DNA of 64,000 bases from Flavobacteriales bacterium (GCA_025210295.1 JAOASC010000041.1:32809-96808), one strand, 5' to 3'; positions 8,588-17,213 are shown, counted from the first letter of the stretch. Notes: generated by a model not told the origin, from the letters alone. Translations and numbers: made by a program.

Positions 8588-9841
8588 TTAGAGTAATTCT
8601 TTAATTGCTTTAAACACAATAGCTGTAGCTCCTTTGTGCTGATACACAAATTCTCGAGCTTTATTTTGATAACCATTCAGACGCTGATGATCCTCTAATA
8701 GTTCATTGAAGCGTTGTTCAAAATCTTCATACGAACGGACACTGACTCCTCCTCCAAAATCAACCAACTCTTGTCCTTCTGGGTATTTACTATGTTTATC
8801 ACCATAAAAAACAGCATTTCCAAAAGCTGCTGCTTCTAAAATATTGTGTAAGTCATTGGTAAACCCTCCTCCCACAAAAGCATAATCTGCATATTGATAT
8901 GTATTAGATAACAACCCAATATTATCAATTAAGATCACCTTCGCTTCAGTAACATTATTTGGTGTTAATTGCGAATAACGCCTCATAGGAACAGTAATAA
9001 TTTGCTCTATTTCTAAGAGGTGCTTTTCTGAAATATCATGTGGGGCTATGATTACTTTTAAATCGTTATGGTTTTCGGTTAGGTATTTTCCTATAATTTT
9101 TTCTTCAGGCTGCCAAGAACTACCCAAAATCATCAGAGGGGAATCCCCCTTAAACTTTTCGATAATCGGGATAGGACTTTTCCGTTCAGCATTTTGAATC
9201 ACCTTATCATAACGCGTATCCCCACAAACCTCTACATGCTTAAAATTATATTTAGACAATACTTCTCTGCTGCTTTGATTTAACGTATAAATTCGGTCAA
9301 TATCCTCAAGTATAGAAAGCTGCCATTTGGCATAAGATTTAAAATAAATTTGATTGGGTCTAAAGTTACAGGAAAAATAAACAATTGGAACCTGACTCAA
9401 CTGCAGTGTATTTAAGTAGTTAAACCAAAAATCATACTTTACAAAGATTGCTATTTCAGGCTCAAGTGTTTCTATAAAATAACTGGCATTACTTTGTGTA
9501 TCTAAAGGGAGGTAGAATACTTTATCTGCCAACTCATAATCTAAGCTATATTCATAACCTGATGGACTAAAAAAGCTTACAAAAATTATATGGTTAATAT
9601 AATCTGGATCTTGTTTAACCTTTTCGATTAAAGGCTTTACTTGCTCAAACTCTCCAAGTGAAGAAACATGAAACCAGATCAAAGGTTGCTGCTGGTTACT
9701 TGCTCTAAATTTTTTTAATTCCGATTTCCAATTTTTTCGTCCATCTACCCACTTTTTAGCTTTTTCATTTCCCAAAAAGCGAGCTATAGCAACTCCTAAG
9801 CCATACGTTCTAATACCAGTATAATACCCTAAACTTAACAT
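8588..9841 (-). CDS. waaA: 3-deoxy-D-manno-octulosonic acid (KDO) transferase
   Basis: The inner-membrane glycosyltransferase that adds KDO from CMP-KDO to lipid A precursor, linking lipid A to the LPS core. 417 residues, GT-B fold. The N-terminal half has the family signature WFHVSSLGEFEQVKPLI and a glycine-rich SPSGYE segment. The C-terminal half has ILGSSWQPEE, VIIAPHDISEKHL and ADYAFVGGGFTNDLHNILEAA, with the sugar-nucleotide site in the last. An N-terminal hydrophobic anchor covers about residues 1-25. Its ATG overlaps the stop of the preceding outer-membrane protein gene by one base (TAATG), so the two are probably translationally coupled. Confidence 0.93.
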   Translation of the reverse strand: MLSLGYYTGIRTYGLGVAIARFLGNEKAKKWVDGRKNWKSELKKFRASNQQQPLIWFHVSSLGEFEQVKPLIEKVKQDPDYINHIIFVSFFSPSGYEYSLDYELADKVFYLPLDTQSNASYFIETLEPEIAIFVKYDFWFNYLNTLQLSQVPIVYFSCNFRPNQIYFKSYAKWQLSILEDIDRIYTLNQSSREVLSKYNFKHVEVCGDTRYDKVIQNAERKSPIPIIEKFKGDSPLMILGSSWQPEEKIIGKYLTENHNDLKVIIAPHDISEKHLLEIEQIITVPMRRYSQLTPNNVTEAKVILIDNIGLLSNTYQYADYAFVGGGFTNDLHNILEAAAFGNAVFYGDKHSKYPEGQELVDFGGGVSVRSYEDFEQRFNELLEDHQRLNGYQNKAREFVYQHKGATAIVFKAIKELL

Positions 9842-10587
9842 TAGTCGATATAAAATTCTTCGGGTGCTTTTCTATAAATAGGGAAAATCCAACCAGCTCT
9901 AATCCCAACCAAAAATTCTTTCCTGTTTTCACGGTATGCCCCATATCCAAATTGATAATCACGCATACCTTGTGTAAATCCCTCGGTAAACTCCAAACCA
10001 ATATTGAAGTTAATCAACTTACGGTTACTAAAATACTGATATCCAACATACTGTTTTAATGCTAACCCCATGGTTAAACGGTCTACATAAACCAAATTAG
10101 CTTTTGTTAAAGCTGGCACTTTATCATCTTGATTTTCTACTCTAATTTTATGATGCATAAACCCTACTCCAAATTTCGCGACTATTCCAGTATTTAAATT
10201 TACTCCTCCAAAAGGAAAAAGTTTGCCTATCATTACTGTTTCCGAAAAACCTCTTTGATATAACAAAACATTTACAGCGTCTCCATACTGATCTATAATA
10301 TAGCCTTCATCTGTTTGTAAAAAGTTTAAAAGACTATCTTCTTTGATTTTATTCCCAAAAAGAAAATTCCCTTCTACTTCAACCTGCCAATTTTTCGCTG
10401 TTTTAAGCCCAAAGCTTAACCCTATATTATTGGTGAATCCAAACCTCTCACCATAGTCACCACCTGGTATTTGAGGAGAATAACTCAAATTTACAAAAGG
10501 AATTGAAATAATTGTATCCCTCAAGTTTTGAGCATTGAAAGCTCCAAAAAAAATCAGCAAAAAGGTAAAAAGGTAAAATTTCTTCAT
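9841..10587 (-). CDS. Predicted outer-membrane beta-barrel protein
   Basis: A 248-residue exported protein. The start at 10587 was chosen because it gives a clean signal peptide (MKKFYLFTFLLIFFGAFNAQ); the longer frame would run into queD. The mature chain alternates hydrophobic and polar residues with many aromatic strand ends (NNIGLSFGLKTAKNWQVEVEGNFLFG, here split: NNIGLSFGLKT and NWQVEVEGNFLFG; LALKQYVGYQYFS; FLVGIRAGWIFPIY), consistent with an 8-stranded barrel. The ligand or role is unknown. It is coupled to waaA downstream and starts 22 bases after queD, so an envelope role is plausible. Confidence 0.7.
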   Translation of the reverse strand: MKKFYLFTFLLIFFGAFNAQNLRDTIISIPFVNLSYSPQIPGGDYGERFGFTNNIGLSFGLKTAKNWQVEVEGNFLFGNKIKEDSLLNFLQTDEGYIIDQYGDAVNVLLYQRGFSETVMIGKLFPFGGVNLNTGIVAKFGVGFMHHKIRVENQDDKVPALTKANLVYVDRLTMGLALKQYVGYQYFSNRKLINFNIGLEFTEGFTQGMRDYQFGYGAYRENRKEFLVGIRAGWIFPIYRKAPEEFYID

Positions 10588-10609
10588 AATCAACAAACGA
10601 AGTTTTTGT

Positions 10610-11047
10610 CTACATATTATCTGAAGCGTACCATTCGGCATAACTTGTTGCTGTTTCTCTTAAAAATGCAGAGTGTAATGCCACTTCTCCTTTTAACTCT
10701 TTTTGAATCATAGTCACGATTTCGATCAACATGTTTTCACAAGTTGGTTGATAATCGACATATCGAATTCTTGGATTCATCTTCTCTAGCCCCAAGAAAC
10801 GAGAATCTTTTCTTAAAATTAATCGATGATCAAATTCCTCATAAACATGCTCCCTCACTATTTTTTTTATATCTCCAAAATCGATTACCATTCCACAATC
10901 TGACAAGCAAATATCATTGGTGGGTTCTCCTATTAATGTTACTTTTAAATGATAAGAGTGTCCGTGAATATCTTTACACTTTCCCTCATAACCATCTAAT
11001 GCATGTGCTGTTTCAAAATCAAACTCTTTGGTAATTCTTATTTTCAT
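10610..11047 (-). CDS. queD: 6-carboxytetrahydropterin synthase QueD-like (6-pyruvoyl-tetrahydropterin synthase family)
   Basis: A 145-residue enzyme of the PTPS/QueD family. QueD converts dihydroneopterin triphosphate to 6-carboxy-tetrahydropterin in queuosine precursor synthesis. The zinc histidines are in FETAHAL and DIHGHSYHL, with the catalytic cysteine candidate in GKCKDIHG. MVIDFGDIKKIV, EEFDHRLIL and PTCENMLIEI are family signatures. ETATSYAEW near the end holds the pterin-anchoring glutamate. No other queuosine genes lie nearby, so the alternative within the family (biopterin-type PTPS) cannot be excluded. The region up to the divergent gene at 11152 holds both promoters. Confidence 0.88.
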   Translation of the reverse strand: MKIRITKEFDFETAHALDGYEGKCKDIHGHSYHLKVTLIGEPTNDICLSDCGMVIDFGDIKKIVREHVYEEFDHRLILRKDSRFLGLEKMNPRIRYVDYQPTCENMLIEIVTMIQKELKGEVALHSAFLRETATSYAEWYASDNM

Positions 11048-11151
11048 TTAATAAAAAATTGGCTATTTTTAGTAAAAAATCGAACGACAAAGTTAAGTAT
11101 AATTCAACTTAAAATAAAAAATGAGCTATATTTAAGTCTCAATATCTCAAA

Positions 11152-13269
11152 ATGCAAGGTTTATTTAAATACATTTCTTTTACTTTTTTTATTGCTGTTA
11201 CCATTCCTTTTTGGAGTATAGAACCTATCGTACTGAACGACAGCAATCTAGGAAACTCATTTACGAAAGAGGCTTGGATAATTGAAGATAAGGACTTCCA
11301 ACTAACGATTAATGATCTTTTATATAACGAGCGACTTCCTTTGAAACAATGTCAGCATAACATTGAAAAAATAGACTTCACTTCTTCAGTTTTCTGGCTA
11401 AAATTTGACATTGAAAATGAGAGCTCATACGAAGAATTCTTGATCAATGTTGCTAGAGTAATTACCGATAAAGTAACACTGTATGAATACCACAATTACG
11501 AAATTAAACAAACCTATTATGGCGGCGATTTAACGCCTTACCAACAACGTTCAAACAATAGTATTAACAACACTTTTTCTTTAAAAATTCCTCAAAATGG
11601 AAAGAAACACTACATACTAAGATTACAAAGTGATGGTGAGAATATTCGTTTACCCATTATTATTAACAACACTAATGACTTTCATATCGCAGCTAAAGAG
11701 CGCGTTTTTCTTATGGGAGCCTATTATGGAATGTTAATTCTCTTTTCATTTCTTTACCTCTTCTATTATTTCGGAATGAAAGAGCGCTCTTTGCTCCTCT
11801 ATTCATTATACGTACTCTCTATTTTTCTTCTTCAATTTACGCTAGATGGCTACTCTTATTACTACATCTTTAGAAACATGATGTTTGTTCAACCCTACAC
11901 GGTTGTCTTTTTTGCTGTATTGGCCTCTTTTACTTTCTTAATATATGTCAAAGCTTTTTTAAAAATTGATGCTTCTTACAAAAAGCTTAACACTATTTAC
12001 CAATGGGCTTTTTATGTCTTAGCTTTTAACCTTGTTTTAAACTTCATTCCAGGAAAATCACATGTACTTTCCTACCCTGTTGTTAATCTTACCTCACTTG
12101 GAACCCTCTTCCTAATCGCCGGAAGTATCCTGTATTTACGAAACAAAGGAATAGCTATTTGTAATTATTTTACTGCAGCAATTTTTACACTAGTTATTGG
12201 TGCTATTCTATTTATATTGACCAATTTCCATATCATTGAGAGTGATTTTGTATTCAAAAATGCTCTAAAAATAGGTTCTGCTCTTGAAATATTATTATTG
12301 AGTCTATCGATGTCTAACAAGCTTAGGGAATTACAAAAAGAAAAGGAATTAGCACAAGAAAAAGCACTTCAAAACCTTACAGAAAAAAACAAATTAATTG
12401 ATCAACAAAATGAACTTCTTGAAACACAAGTAAAAGAACGAACTACGGAACTTGAAATTCAAAAGGAGCAGGTTTTAGAAAAGAACAAAGAGATTATTGA
12501 TAGTATTAACTATGCTAAAAGATTACAAGACGCCATCATTCCTCCTTTGGAAGCTGTCAGCACTATTACTAAAGATGCCTTTGTTTTATTTCAACCTAAA
12601 GATATTGTAAGTGGTGATTTTTATTGGATAACTGAAACGACAACCTCTTATGAAGATAGGCAAAACTCAAAAAGGTTATTACTAACAGCTGCAGATTGTA
12701 CTGGACATGGTGTACCGGGTGCTTTCATTAGTATTATTGGATTAAACATCTTTAACCAAACCTTAAAAGAACGCACGGTTAATGACCCAGCACAAGCTCT
12801 TGATTTTTTAAACAAACAAGTTTACAACACCGTCAATAAACATAAAGGGAATGATGATATTATTCGTGATGGTATGGATCTGGCTATCTGTTCAATCGAC
12901 ATGAACTCTTTGGAACTAGAATTTGCAGGTGCCAAAAACCCTTTGTATATCGTTAGAGGTTCTGAACTCATAGAACTGAAAGGGGATAAACAACCAATTG
13001 GCTTCTCCGATAACGTTACACCATTCACCCTACAAAAGTTCCAACTAGAAAAAGGAGATATGGTTTATGCCTCTACAGATGGATATGCTGATCAATTTGG
13101 AGGTCCAAGAGGAAAGAAGTTTAAGTATAAACCTTTTAAAGATTTGTTGTTATCTATTTCAAAAAAGCATCCTGAGCAACAAAAAAACATCTTAAAACAG
13201 CGTTTTGATGAATGGAAAGGAGACCTGGAACAATTAGATGATGTTTGTGTTGTTGGAATAAGAATTTAA
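11152..13269 (+). CDS. 7TMR-DISM receptor with SpoIIE-type PP2C phosphatase domain
   Basis: A 705-residue signalling protein. After an N-terminal hydrophobic signal (1-22), residues about 25-165 resemble a periplasmic 7TMR-DISM extracellular domain (FWLKFDIENESSYEEFLINV). Seven membrane segments follow (about 185-395), then a coiled coil rich in Glu, Gln and Lys (395-455). The C-terminal part (about 465-705) is a SpoIIE/RsbU-like PP2C phosphatase with metal-binding motifs PKDIVSGDFYW, AADCTGHGVPGAFIS and ASTDGYADQFGG. Such proteins dephosphorylate partner-switch phosphoproteins. A SiaB/SiaC pair at 51.8-52.8 kb is a candidate partner system (inference). The pseudouridine synthase gene follows 8 bases after its stop. 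Confidence 0.88.
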   Translation: MQGLFKYISFTFFIAVTIPFWSIEPIVLNDSNLGNSFTKEAWIIEDKDFQLTINDLLYNERLPLKQCQHNIEKIDFTSSVFWLKFDIENESSYEEFLINVARVITDKVTLYEYHNYEIKQTYYGGDLTPYQQRSNNSINNTFSLKIPQNGKKHYILRLQSDGENIRLPIIINNTNDFHIAAKERVFLMGAYYGMLILFSFLYLFYYFGMKERSLLLYSLYVLSIFLLQFTLDGYSYYYIFRNMMFVQPYTVVFFAVLASFTFLIYVKAFLKIDASYKKLNTIYQWAFYVLAFNLVLNFIPGKSHVLSYPVVNLTSLGTLFLIAGSILYLRNKGIAICNYFTAAIFTLVIGAILFILTNFHIIESDFVFKNALKIGSALEILLLSLSMSNKLRELQKEKELAQEKALQNLTEKNKLIDQQNELLETQVKERTTELEIQKEQVLEKNKEIIDSINYAKRLQDAIIPPLEAVSTITKDAFVLFQPKDIVSGDFYWITETTTSYEDRQNSKRLLLTAADCTGHGVPGAFISIIGLNIFNQTLKERTVNDPAQALDFLNKQVYNTVNKHKGNDDIIRDGMDLAICSIDMNSLELEFAGAKNPLYIVRGSELIELKGDKQPIGFSDNVTPFTLQKFQLEKGDMVYASTDGYADQFGGPRGKKFKYKPFKDLLLSISKKHPEQQKNILKQRFDEWKGDLEQLDDVCVVGIRI

Positions 13270-13277
13270 GCTACTGC

Positions 13278-14195
13278 GTGACTATTATCAAAAAGACATA
13301 TCCTGTTAACCAATTAAACGCTCCCACAAGATTTAATAGCTTTTGCGAACAAAACATTAAAGAGATTCCTAGTAGAAAAGGCATTAAAAAAGCGATAAAA
13401 AAAGGAGAATTACTTTTAAATGGTAAAATTACAGAGGGAGGAAGATGGCTAAAAAGTGGAGACCTAATTTCTTTAGTTGACACCAACCCTACTCCTCCAA
13501 AGATCTATACACTAAAAATTCCTGTTGTATACGAAGATGAACACATCGCTGTTTTATACAAACCAGCAGGAATTAGCGTTAGTGGCAATCAATACAAAAC
13601 AGTAGTCAACACCTTAGGATTTAACTTAAAAAAGTCCCATCAACCTGATGCACTCAATTGGCCCTTACCTGTACACCGTCTTGACAACCCAACAAGTGGT
13701 TTACTGATAATTGCCAAAACGACTACAGCCCAAGTTCAACTAGGAAAAGCTTTTGAACGTAAGGAAATTCAAAAGAAATATCATGCTTTAGTGATTGGCA
13801 AGACATCCCCTACTGGAACGATTGATCATAGGATTGAAGATAAACCATCACATACTACTTTCAAAACCTTAACAACCGTACCTTCTTTAAAAAACCAATA
13901 CCTTTCTTTGGTCGAACTTGAACCCCAAACAGGTCGTACACATCAATTAAGAATACATTGTGCTGCAATCAAATCTCCAATTTTAGGGGATAAAATTTAT
14001 GGCACAGAAGGCTTAATATTAAAACATAAAGGTTTATTTTTATGTGCTGTTGCTTTAAAGTTTTTACACCCCATCACCCTAGAAAAAATGAATCTATCTA
14101 TCCCAACTCCTCAAAAGTTTTTAACTCGATTAGAAAACGAAAGTAGGCGTTATCACAACTACAGAAAAAATGAAATTAACGACCCCAAAAAATGA
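13278..14195 (+). CDS. RluA-family RNA pseudouridine synthase
   Basis: A 306-residue enzyme that isomerises specific uridines in rRNA or tRNA. An N-terminal S4-like RNA-binding segment (KGIKKAIKKGELLLNGK) precedes the catalytic domain, with the catalytic aspartate in VHRLDNPTSGLL and the later motifs LVELEPQTGRTHQLRIH and PILGDKIYG. The GTG at 13278 is the most likely start because no ATG exists in the N-terminal region; the alternative TTG at 13245 would overlap the phosphatase gene. Its 3' end overlaps dprA by 26 bases, so the two are probably co-translated. Which uridine is modified cannot be told. Confidence 0.85.
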   Translation: MTIIKKTYPVNQLNAPTRFNSFCEQNIKEIPSRKGIKKAIKKGELLLNGKITEGGRWLKSGDLISLVDTNPTPPKIYTLKIPVVYEDEHIAVLYKPAGISVSGNQYKTVVNTLGFNLKKSHQPDALNWPLPVHRLDNPTSGLLIIAKTTTAQVQLGKAFERKEIQKKYHALVIGKTSPTGTIDHRIEDKPSHTTFKTLTTVPSLKNQYLSLVELEPQTGRTHQLRIHCAAIKSPILGDKIYGTEGLILKHKGLFLCAVALKFLHPITLEKMNLSIPTPQKFLTRLENESRRYHNYRKNEINDPKK

Positions 14196-15285
14196 AAAAT
14201 TTTACCTCATTGCCTTACTAGAAATTCCCCATATTGGACTTACAATTGCCAAGAAGCTAATTAAAAAATTTGGTTCTGCCGAACAAGTTTTATCGCTAAG
14301 TTCCTCTCAATACCAAACCTTAGGAAGCATAGGTTACAACATTATTGAAGCAAAGCAAAAAGGAACTATTTTTAATACAGCACAACTACAACTCGATTAT
14401 TGCTTCTCCAATGCTATAGAAATTTTAAGTTACTACGACCATCATTACCCCAAACGCTTAAAACATTGCCCAGACGCACCTTTAATTCTATATTTTAAAG
14501 GACACTGTGACTTTAACAACACAAAAGTAATAGCGATAGTAGGAACTAGAAATGCAACTCCATACGGAAAAGATATTTGTAATAAAATTGTCGAAGAATT
14601 AGCCAAAAAAAATGTTCTTATCATTAGTGGGCTGGCTTATGGTATAGACATCACAGCTCATCAAAAAGCAGTTAAATCTCACACCCCAACTATTGGTGTA
14701 TTGGCTCATGGCTTAGATTCCATTTACCCCAAAGCTCATCATACTACTGCTCAAGAAATGTTAACGAACGGAGGGCTTTTGACTGAACATAAAATCAATA
14801 CTCGCCCCAGTAGAGAAAATTTCCCAAAAAGAAATAGGATTGTAGCAGGGCTATCAGATGCTATTATTGTCATTGAATCTGCAATTACAGGAGGCTCTAT
14901 GATTACAGCAAAATTAGGGAATGATTACAATAGAGATGTTTTTGCTATTCCTGGTCGTATCGGTGCTAACTATTCTGAAGGCTGCAATCATCTAATCAAA
15001 ACAAATCAGGCTCACTTACTACAAACATCTAAAGACATTGCCTACATCTTAGGCTGGAAAACAAACACAAAAAAGCCCAGCACTATACAAAAACAACTCT
15101 TTATCTCCTTAACCCCTGAAGAAGATGCCTTAATGAATTTATTACAAAAACACCAGCGTTTATCTATGGATGAACTTGCCGTCAAAACTTCCCTTCCCAT
15201 TAGTCAAGTTTCTCCTCAGTTATTATTATTAGAGTTTAAAGGGTTAATCCATCAATTACCAGGAAATATCTACGAAGTGATTTAG
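14170..15285 (+). CDS. dprA: DNA processing protein DprA
   Basis: A 371-residue DprA/Smf protein, which loads RecA on incoming single-stranded DNA during natural transformation. The N terminus has a SAM-like/helix-hairpin-helix segment (EIPHIGLTIAKKLIKKFG). The central Rossmann fold shows IAIVGTRNATPYG, ISGLAYGIDITAHQKA, TIGVLAHGLD, NFPKRNRIVAGLS, ESAITGGSMITA and VFAIPGRIG. The C terminus is a winged-helix DprA domain (LMNLLQKHQRLSMDELAVKT). It begins inside the end of the pseudouridine synthase gene. No com genes are nearby, so natural competence is possible but not shown. Confidence 0.95.
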   Translation: MKLTTPKNEKFYLIALLEIPHIGLTIAKKLIKKFGSAEQVLSLSSSQYQTLGSIGYNIIEAKQKGTIFNTAQLQLDYCFSNAIEILSYYDHHYPKRLKHCPDAPLILYFKGHCDFNNTKVIAIVGTRNATPYGKDICNKIVEELAKKNVLIISGLAYGIDITAHQKAVKSHTPTIGVLAHGLDSIYPKAHHTTAQEMLTNGGLLTEHKINTRPSRENFPKRNRIVAGLSDAIIVIESAITGGSMITAKLGNDYNRDVFAIPGRIGANYSEGCNHLIKTNQAHLLQTSKDIAYILGWKTNTKKPSTIQKQLFISLTPEEDALMNLLQKHQRLSMDELAVKTSLPISQVSPQLLLLEFKGLIHQLPGNIYEVI

Positions 15286-15297
15286 CAACGCTATACC

Positions 15298-15753
15298 CTA
15301 TTTTAGAGGCTCTAACATAATTTTATAACCTTTCTTCACTTCTTCTTGAGTAAGTTTTATTTCGTCTTTTCTTTCAAGATAATACGCTTCATTCTTAAGT
15401 TTCTCTAAAAAAAGAGGTAAAGCACTTTTTTTCACATAATACTCCACTTTTGTATATTGTCTTTTATTAAAGAAAAATTTTGCTTTAGACTTTGTCCCTA
15501 ATACGTTTAATTTTTTGATTGTTATTACTCCTTGAGTATAAATGGAATCAGGAATATAAATGAGATAATCTTTTGAAGCATAATCTTCAAAAGGTAATAT
15601 ATAATCTTTTCGTTCCAGTTTTCTTTGGTAATGCTGAATCCCTACATCATCTTGGGCAAAAGAAAACTGCACAGCAAAAAACAGAAGGAAAAAAGAGAAA
15701 TTGTATAGTACAATTTCTCTTAGGTGTTTTAAACTATTTCTTTCCTTATTCAC
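15298..15753 (-). CDS. Exported hypothetical protein
   Basis: A 151-residue protein of unknown function. An N-terminal hydrophobic stretch (about residues 15-32, NFSFFLLFFAVQFSFAQ) looks like a signal peptide preceded by a charged lead. The mature part is rich in Lys, Tyr and Glu (QHYQRKLERKDYILPFEDY, IYIPDSIYTQGVITIKKL), with no motif I recognise. The only available start is GTG at 15753, inside the last codons of the upstream TRL-like gene (8-base overlap), so translational coupling is possible. It is the last gene of the TRL cluster. Confidence 0.5.
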   Translation of the reverse strand: MNKERNSLKHLREIVLYNFSFFLLFFAVQFSFAQDDVGIQHYQRKLERKDYILPFEDYASKDYLIYIPDSIYTQGVITIKKLNVLGTKSKAKFFFNKRQYTKVEYYVKKSALPLFLEKLKNEAYYLERKDEIKLTQEEVKKGYKIMLEPLK

Positions 15754-16027
15754 CTGTTACAACTGTTGAATAAGTTTTTACAAAAAGACCTCCTTTTACA
15801 GTTTGATCAACTGAAGAGACCTTTGTTATTTTACCATTTTTTGCTGCTGTAGCAATAGACGCATCTGCATTTGCTGGTCTAAAGCCTAAAATAGTTTTGT
15901 ATGATGCAACACCTTTTTTTGTTGTTCTTCCTCCCGGGTTGTCTGTAATTAATAAAGGGCCAGAAACACTACAAGAACCTAAGCTTAACAATAAAGCTCC
16001 TGCTATAATATTTTTAATACTTTTCAT
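15746..16027 (-). CDS. TRL-like lipoprotein, copy 1
   Basis: A 93-residue lipoprotein with signal and lipobox LGSC near residue 19. It shares the TRL-like pattern with its two neighbours: SxSGPLLITDNPGG, a KKGVASYKTILGF strand, DASIATAAKNGKITKV and a final TYSTVVTGE. TRL-like proteins (as I recall, named for a tRNA-associated locus in spirochaetes) are small lipoproteins of unknown function. This copy is the most divergent of the three, keeping a clear lipobox and the C-terminal V-x-V-T-G-E. A tRNA-Cys gene on the same strand lies upstream of the cluster. Confidence 0.75.
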   Translation of the reverse strand: MKSIKNIIAGALLLSLGSCSVSGPLLITDNPGGRTTKKGVASYKTILGFRPANADASIATAAKNGKITKVSSVDQTVKGGLFVKTYSTVVTGE

Positions 16028-16038
16028 CTTTTTTTAAT

Positions 16039-16338
16039 TTATTCTCCTGTAACAATTACCTCTACTTTTTGAAAAAGCCAGAAATTAGTCGTTTTTACAT
16101 CTACACATCCTATTTTTTCAATTTTTCCTTTTTTTGCAGCCTCAATTACCCCAAAATTTTTATTGGTAACAATCATACCTGCTGCTAATTGTTCTCCTCC
16201 AGAACCTCCAAAAATAACTGTTGTTTTAGAAACTCCTTTTTTAGTCCCAATAGGATTATTGGTTACAGTATAAGGTCTTGTTATAGAACAAGATGTTAAC
16301 ATTCCTATAGCTGCTGCTAAATATAAATATCTTCTCAT
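16039..16338 (-). CDS. TRL-like lipoprotein, copy 2
   Basis: A 99-residue lipoprotein, signal peptide with lipobox LTSC near residue 17 (AAIGMLTSCSITRPYTV). It aligns with both neighbours over its whole length: TNNPIGTKKGVSKTTVIFGG, a central helix-like stretch (VIEAAKKGKIEKIGCVDVKT) and the closing VEVIVTGE. It contains one extra cysteine (IGCVDV) that the other two copies lack. It sits 11 bases upstream of copy 1 and 13 bases downstream of copy 3, so the three form a compact tandem unit, most simply explained by local duplication. Confidence 0.75.
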   Translation of the reverse strand: MRRYLYLAAAIGMLTSCSITRPYTVTNNPIGTKKGVSKTTVIFGGSGGEQLAAGMIVTNKNFGVIEAAKKGKIEKIGCVDVKTTNFWLFQKVEVIVTGE

Positions 16339-16351
16339 GATCTCTTATTAA

Positions 16352-16612
16352 TTAATCTCCTGTTACTGTTAAAGTTACTTTAGGAAAAATAAACACTTTT
16401 ACTTTCATTTCAGCGATTCCAACTTTTGAAATTTTGCCGTTATCCATTGCTGCTTTGTAGGAAAAATCTGCATCTTTCTGAAACGCTCCTGCTTTTGCGA
16501 CACCAACTCTAGAACCTACAGGGTTGTTGGTTACAACTGCTGTGTGTGAGACTGTACACGAACCCAAAAATAAGGCTGTTGCCATCCCAATTAGTACTCT
16601 TGTTTTTTTCAT
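16352..16612 (-). CDS. TRL-like lipoprotein, copy 3
   Basis: An 86-residue lipoprotein, first gene of the tandem set on the minus strand. Lipobox LGSC near residue 19, then TVSHTAVVTNNPVGSRVGVA, which matches the family hallmark TNNPxGxxxGVAKA best of the three. DFSYKAAMDNGKISKVGIAEM and the final VTLTVTGD follow the same plan as the copies downstream. The function is unknown; an outer- or inner-membrane lipid anchor facing the periplasm is expected. The tRNA-Cys terminator ends about 100 bases upstream, so this cluster probably has its own promoter. Confidence 0.75.
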   Translation of the reverse strand: MKKTRVLIGMATALFLGSCTVSHTAVVTNNPVGSRVGVAKAGAFQKDADFSYKAAMDNGKISKVGIAEMKVKVFIFPKVTLTVTGD

Positions 16613-16718
16613 AAAACTATTATTACATATTTTTCTACGAAAATGTATATAATACAGCTAAACAAAATAATTTTACTAATTTCTCTATTTAACGGTTGTT
16701 TTTGGGGCTATTTTGTGC

Positions 16719-16753
16719 AAAAAAAAAGCTTCAACAAAATTGTTGAAGCTTTT
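16719..16753 (-). terminator. Rho-independent terminator after tRNA-Cys
   Basis: On the minus strand the sequence reads AAAAGCTTCAACA, a 4-base loop, TGTTGAAGCTTTT and then a long T-run. The perfect stem lies only a few bases after the tRNA 3' end and will end its transcription before the TRL cluster. Confidence 0.85.
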
Positions 16754-16756
16754 ATG

Positions 16757-16827
16757 AGGTCTCTGCCGGATTCGAACCGGCGTAGATGGTTTTGCAGACC
16801 ACTGCCTAGCCACTCGGCCAAGAGACC
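16757..16827 (-). tRNA. tRNA-Cys (GCA)
   Basis: A 71-nt cloverleaf: acceptor GGTCTCT pairs with AGAGACC, the D arm is GCCGAGTGGCTAGGC, the anticodon arm has loop CTGCAAA with anticodon GCA, and the T arm contains GCCGGTTCGAATCCGGC. The discriminator base is T (U73), the cysteine identity element. CCA is not encoded. A strong terminator follows immediately. Confidence 0.96.
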
Positions 16828-16862
16828 TTTTCAATAAGGACTGCAAATATAAGATAAATATT

Positions 16863-17213
16863 TTACTCCTCCACAATTACAGAGACAAATTTCACATCAC
16901 CATCTAAAGGAGGGTTAATTTTTCTAATTTCAACTCGTATCTTTTCAATTTGTTTATGTGCTTTCTTTAAGCGATTTACGATTCGATAGGCTACTGTTTC
17001 GATTAAATCTGCCCTTACAGCCATTTCTTCTTCTACAACTACATTAACCTCTACATAGTTAATTGTTTTTTGTAAATCATCATTTGCAGCTGCTGCTTTA
17101 AAATCAACCCATAAATCTACATCGACTTCAAAGTCTCCTCCTATTTGAGTTTCTTCAGGTAAACAACCATGGAAACTATAGGTTCTTATTCCATATACTC
17201 GAATAATATTCAT
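16863..17213 (-). CDS. folB: Dihydroneopterin aldolase
   Basis: A 116-residue folate-pathway enzyme that cleaves 7,8-dihydroneopterin to 6-hydroxymethyl-dihydropterin and glycolaldehyde. The conserved start is IRVYGIRTYSFHGCLPEETQIG, given here in parts as VYGIRTYSFHGC and LPEETQIGG, containing the substrate-binding glutamate. The central DLQKTINYVEV holds the active-site tyrosine, and LIETVAYRIVNRL and VEIRKINPPLDGDV complete the family pattern. Its ATG immediately follows the stop codon of the large repeat protein on the other side in the order of coordinates (no gap at 17213/17214), so folB is the downstream gene of that pair. Confidence 0.92.
   Translation of the reverse strand: MNIIRVYGIRTYSFHGCLPEETQIGGDFEVDVDLWVDFKAAAANDDLQKTINYVEVNVVVEEEMAVRADLIETVAYRIVNRLKKAHKQIEKIRVEIRKINPPLDGDVKFVSVIVEE

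Noticed and set aside
10588..10641. Upstream start for the outer-membrane protein at 9841
   Set aside because: The extension would overlap queD and would put a charged stretch before the obvious signal peptide; the ATG at 10587 is better.
16643..16876. Two open frames covering the tRNA-Cys and its terminator on opposite strands
   Set aside because: Both are fully explained by the tRNA gene and the hairpin; translating a tRNA gives fortuitous open frames.
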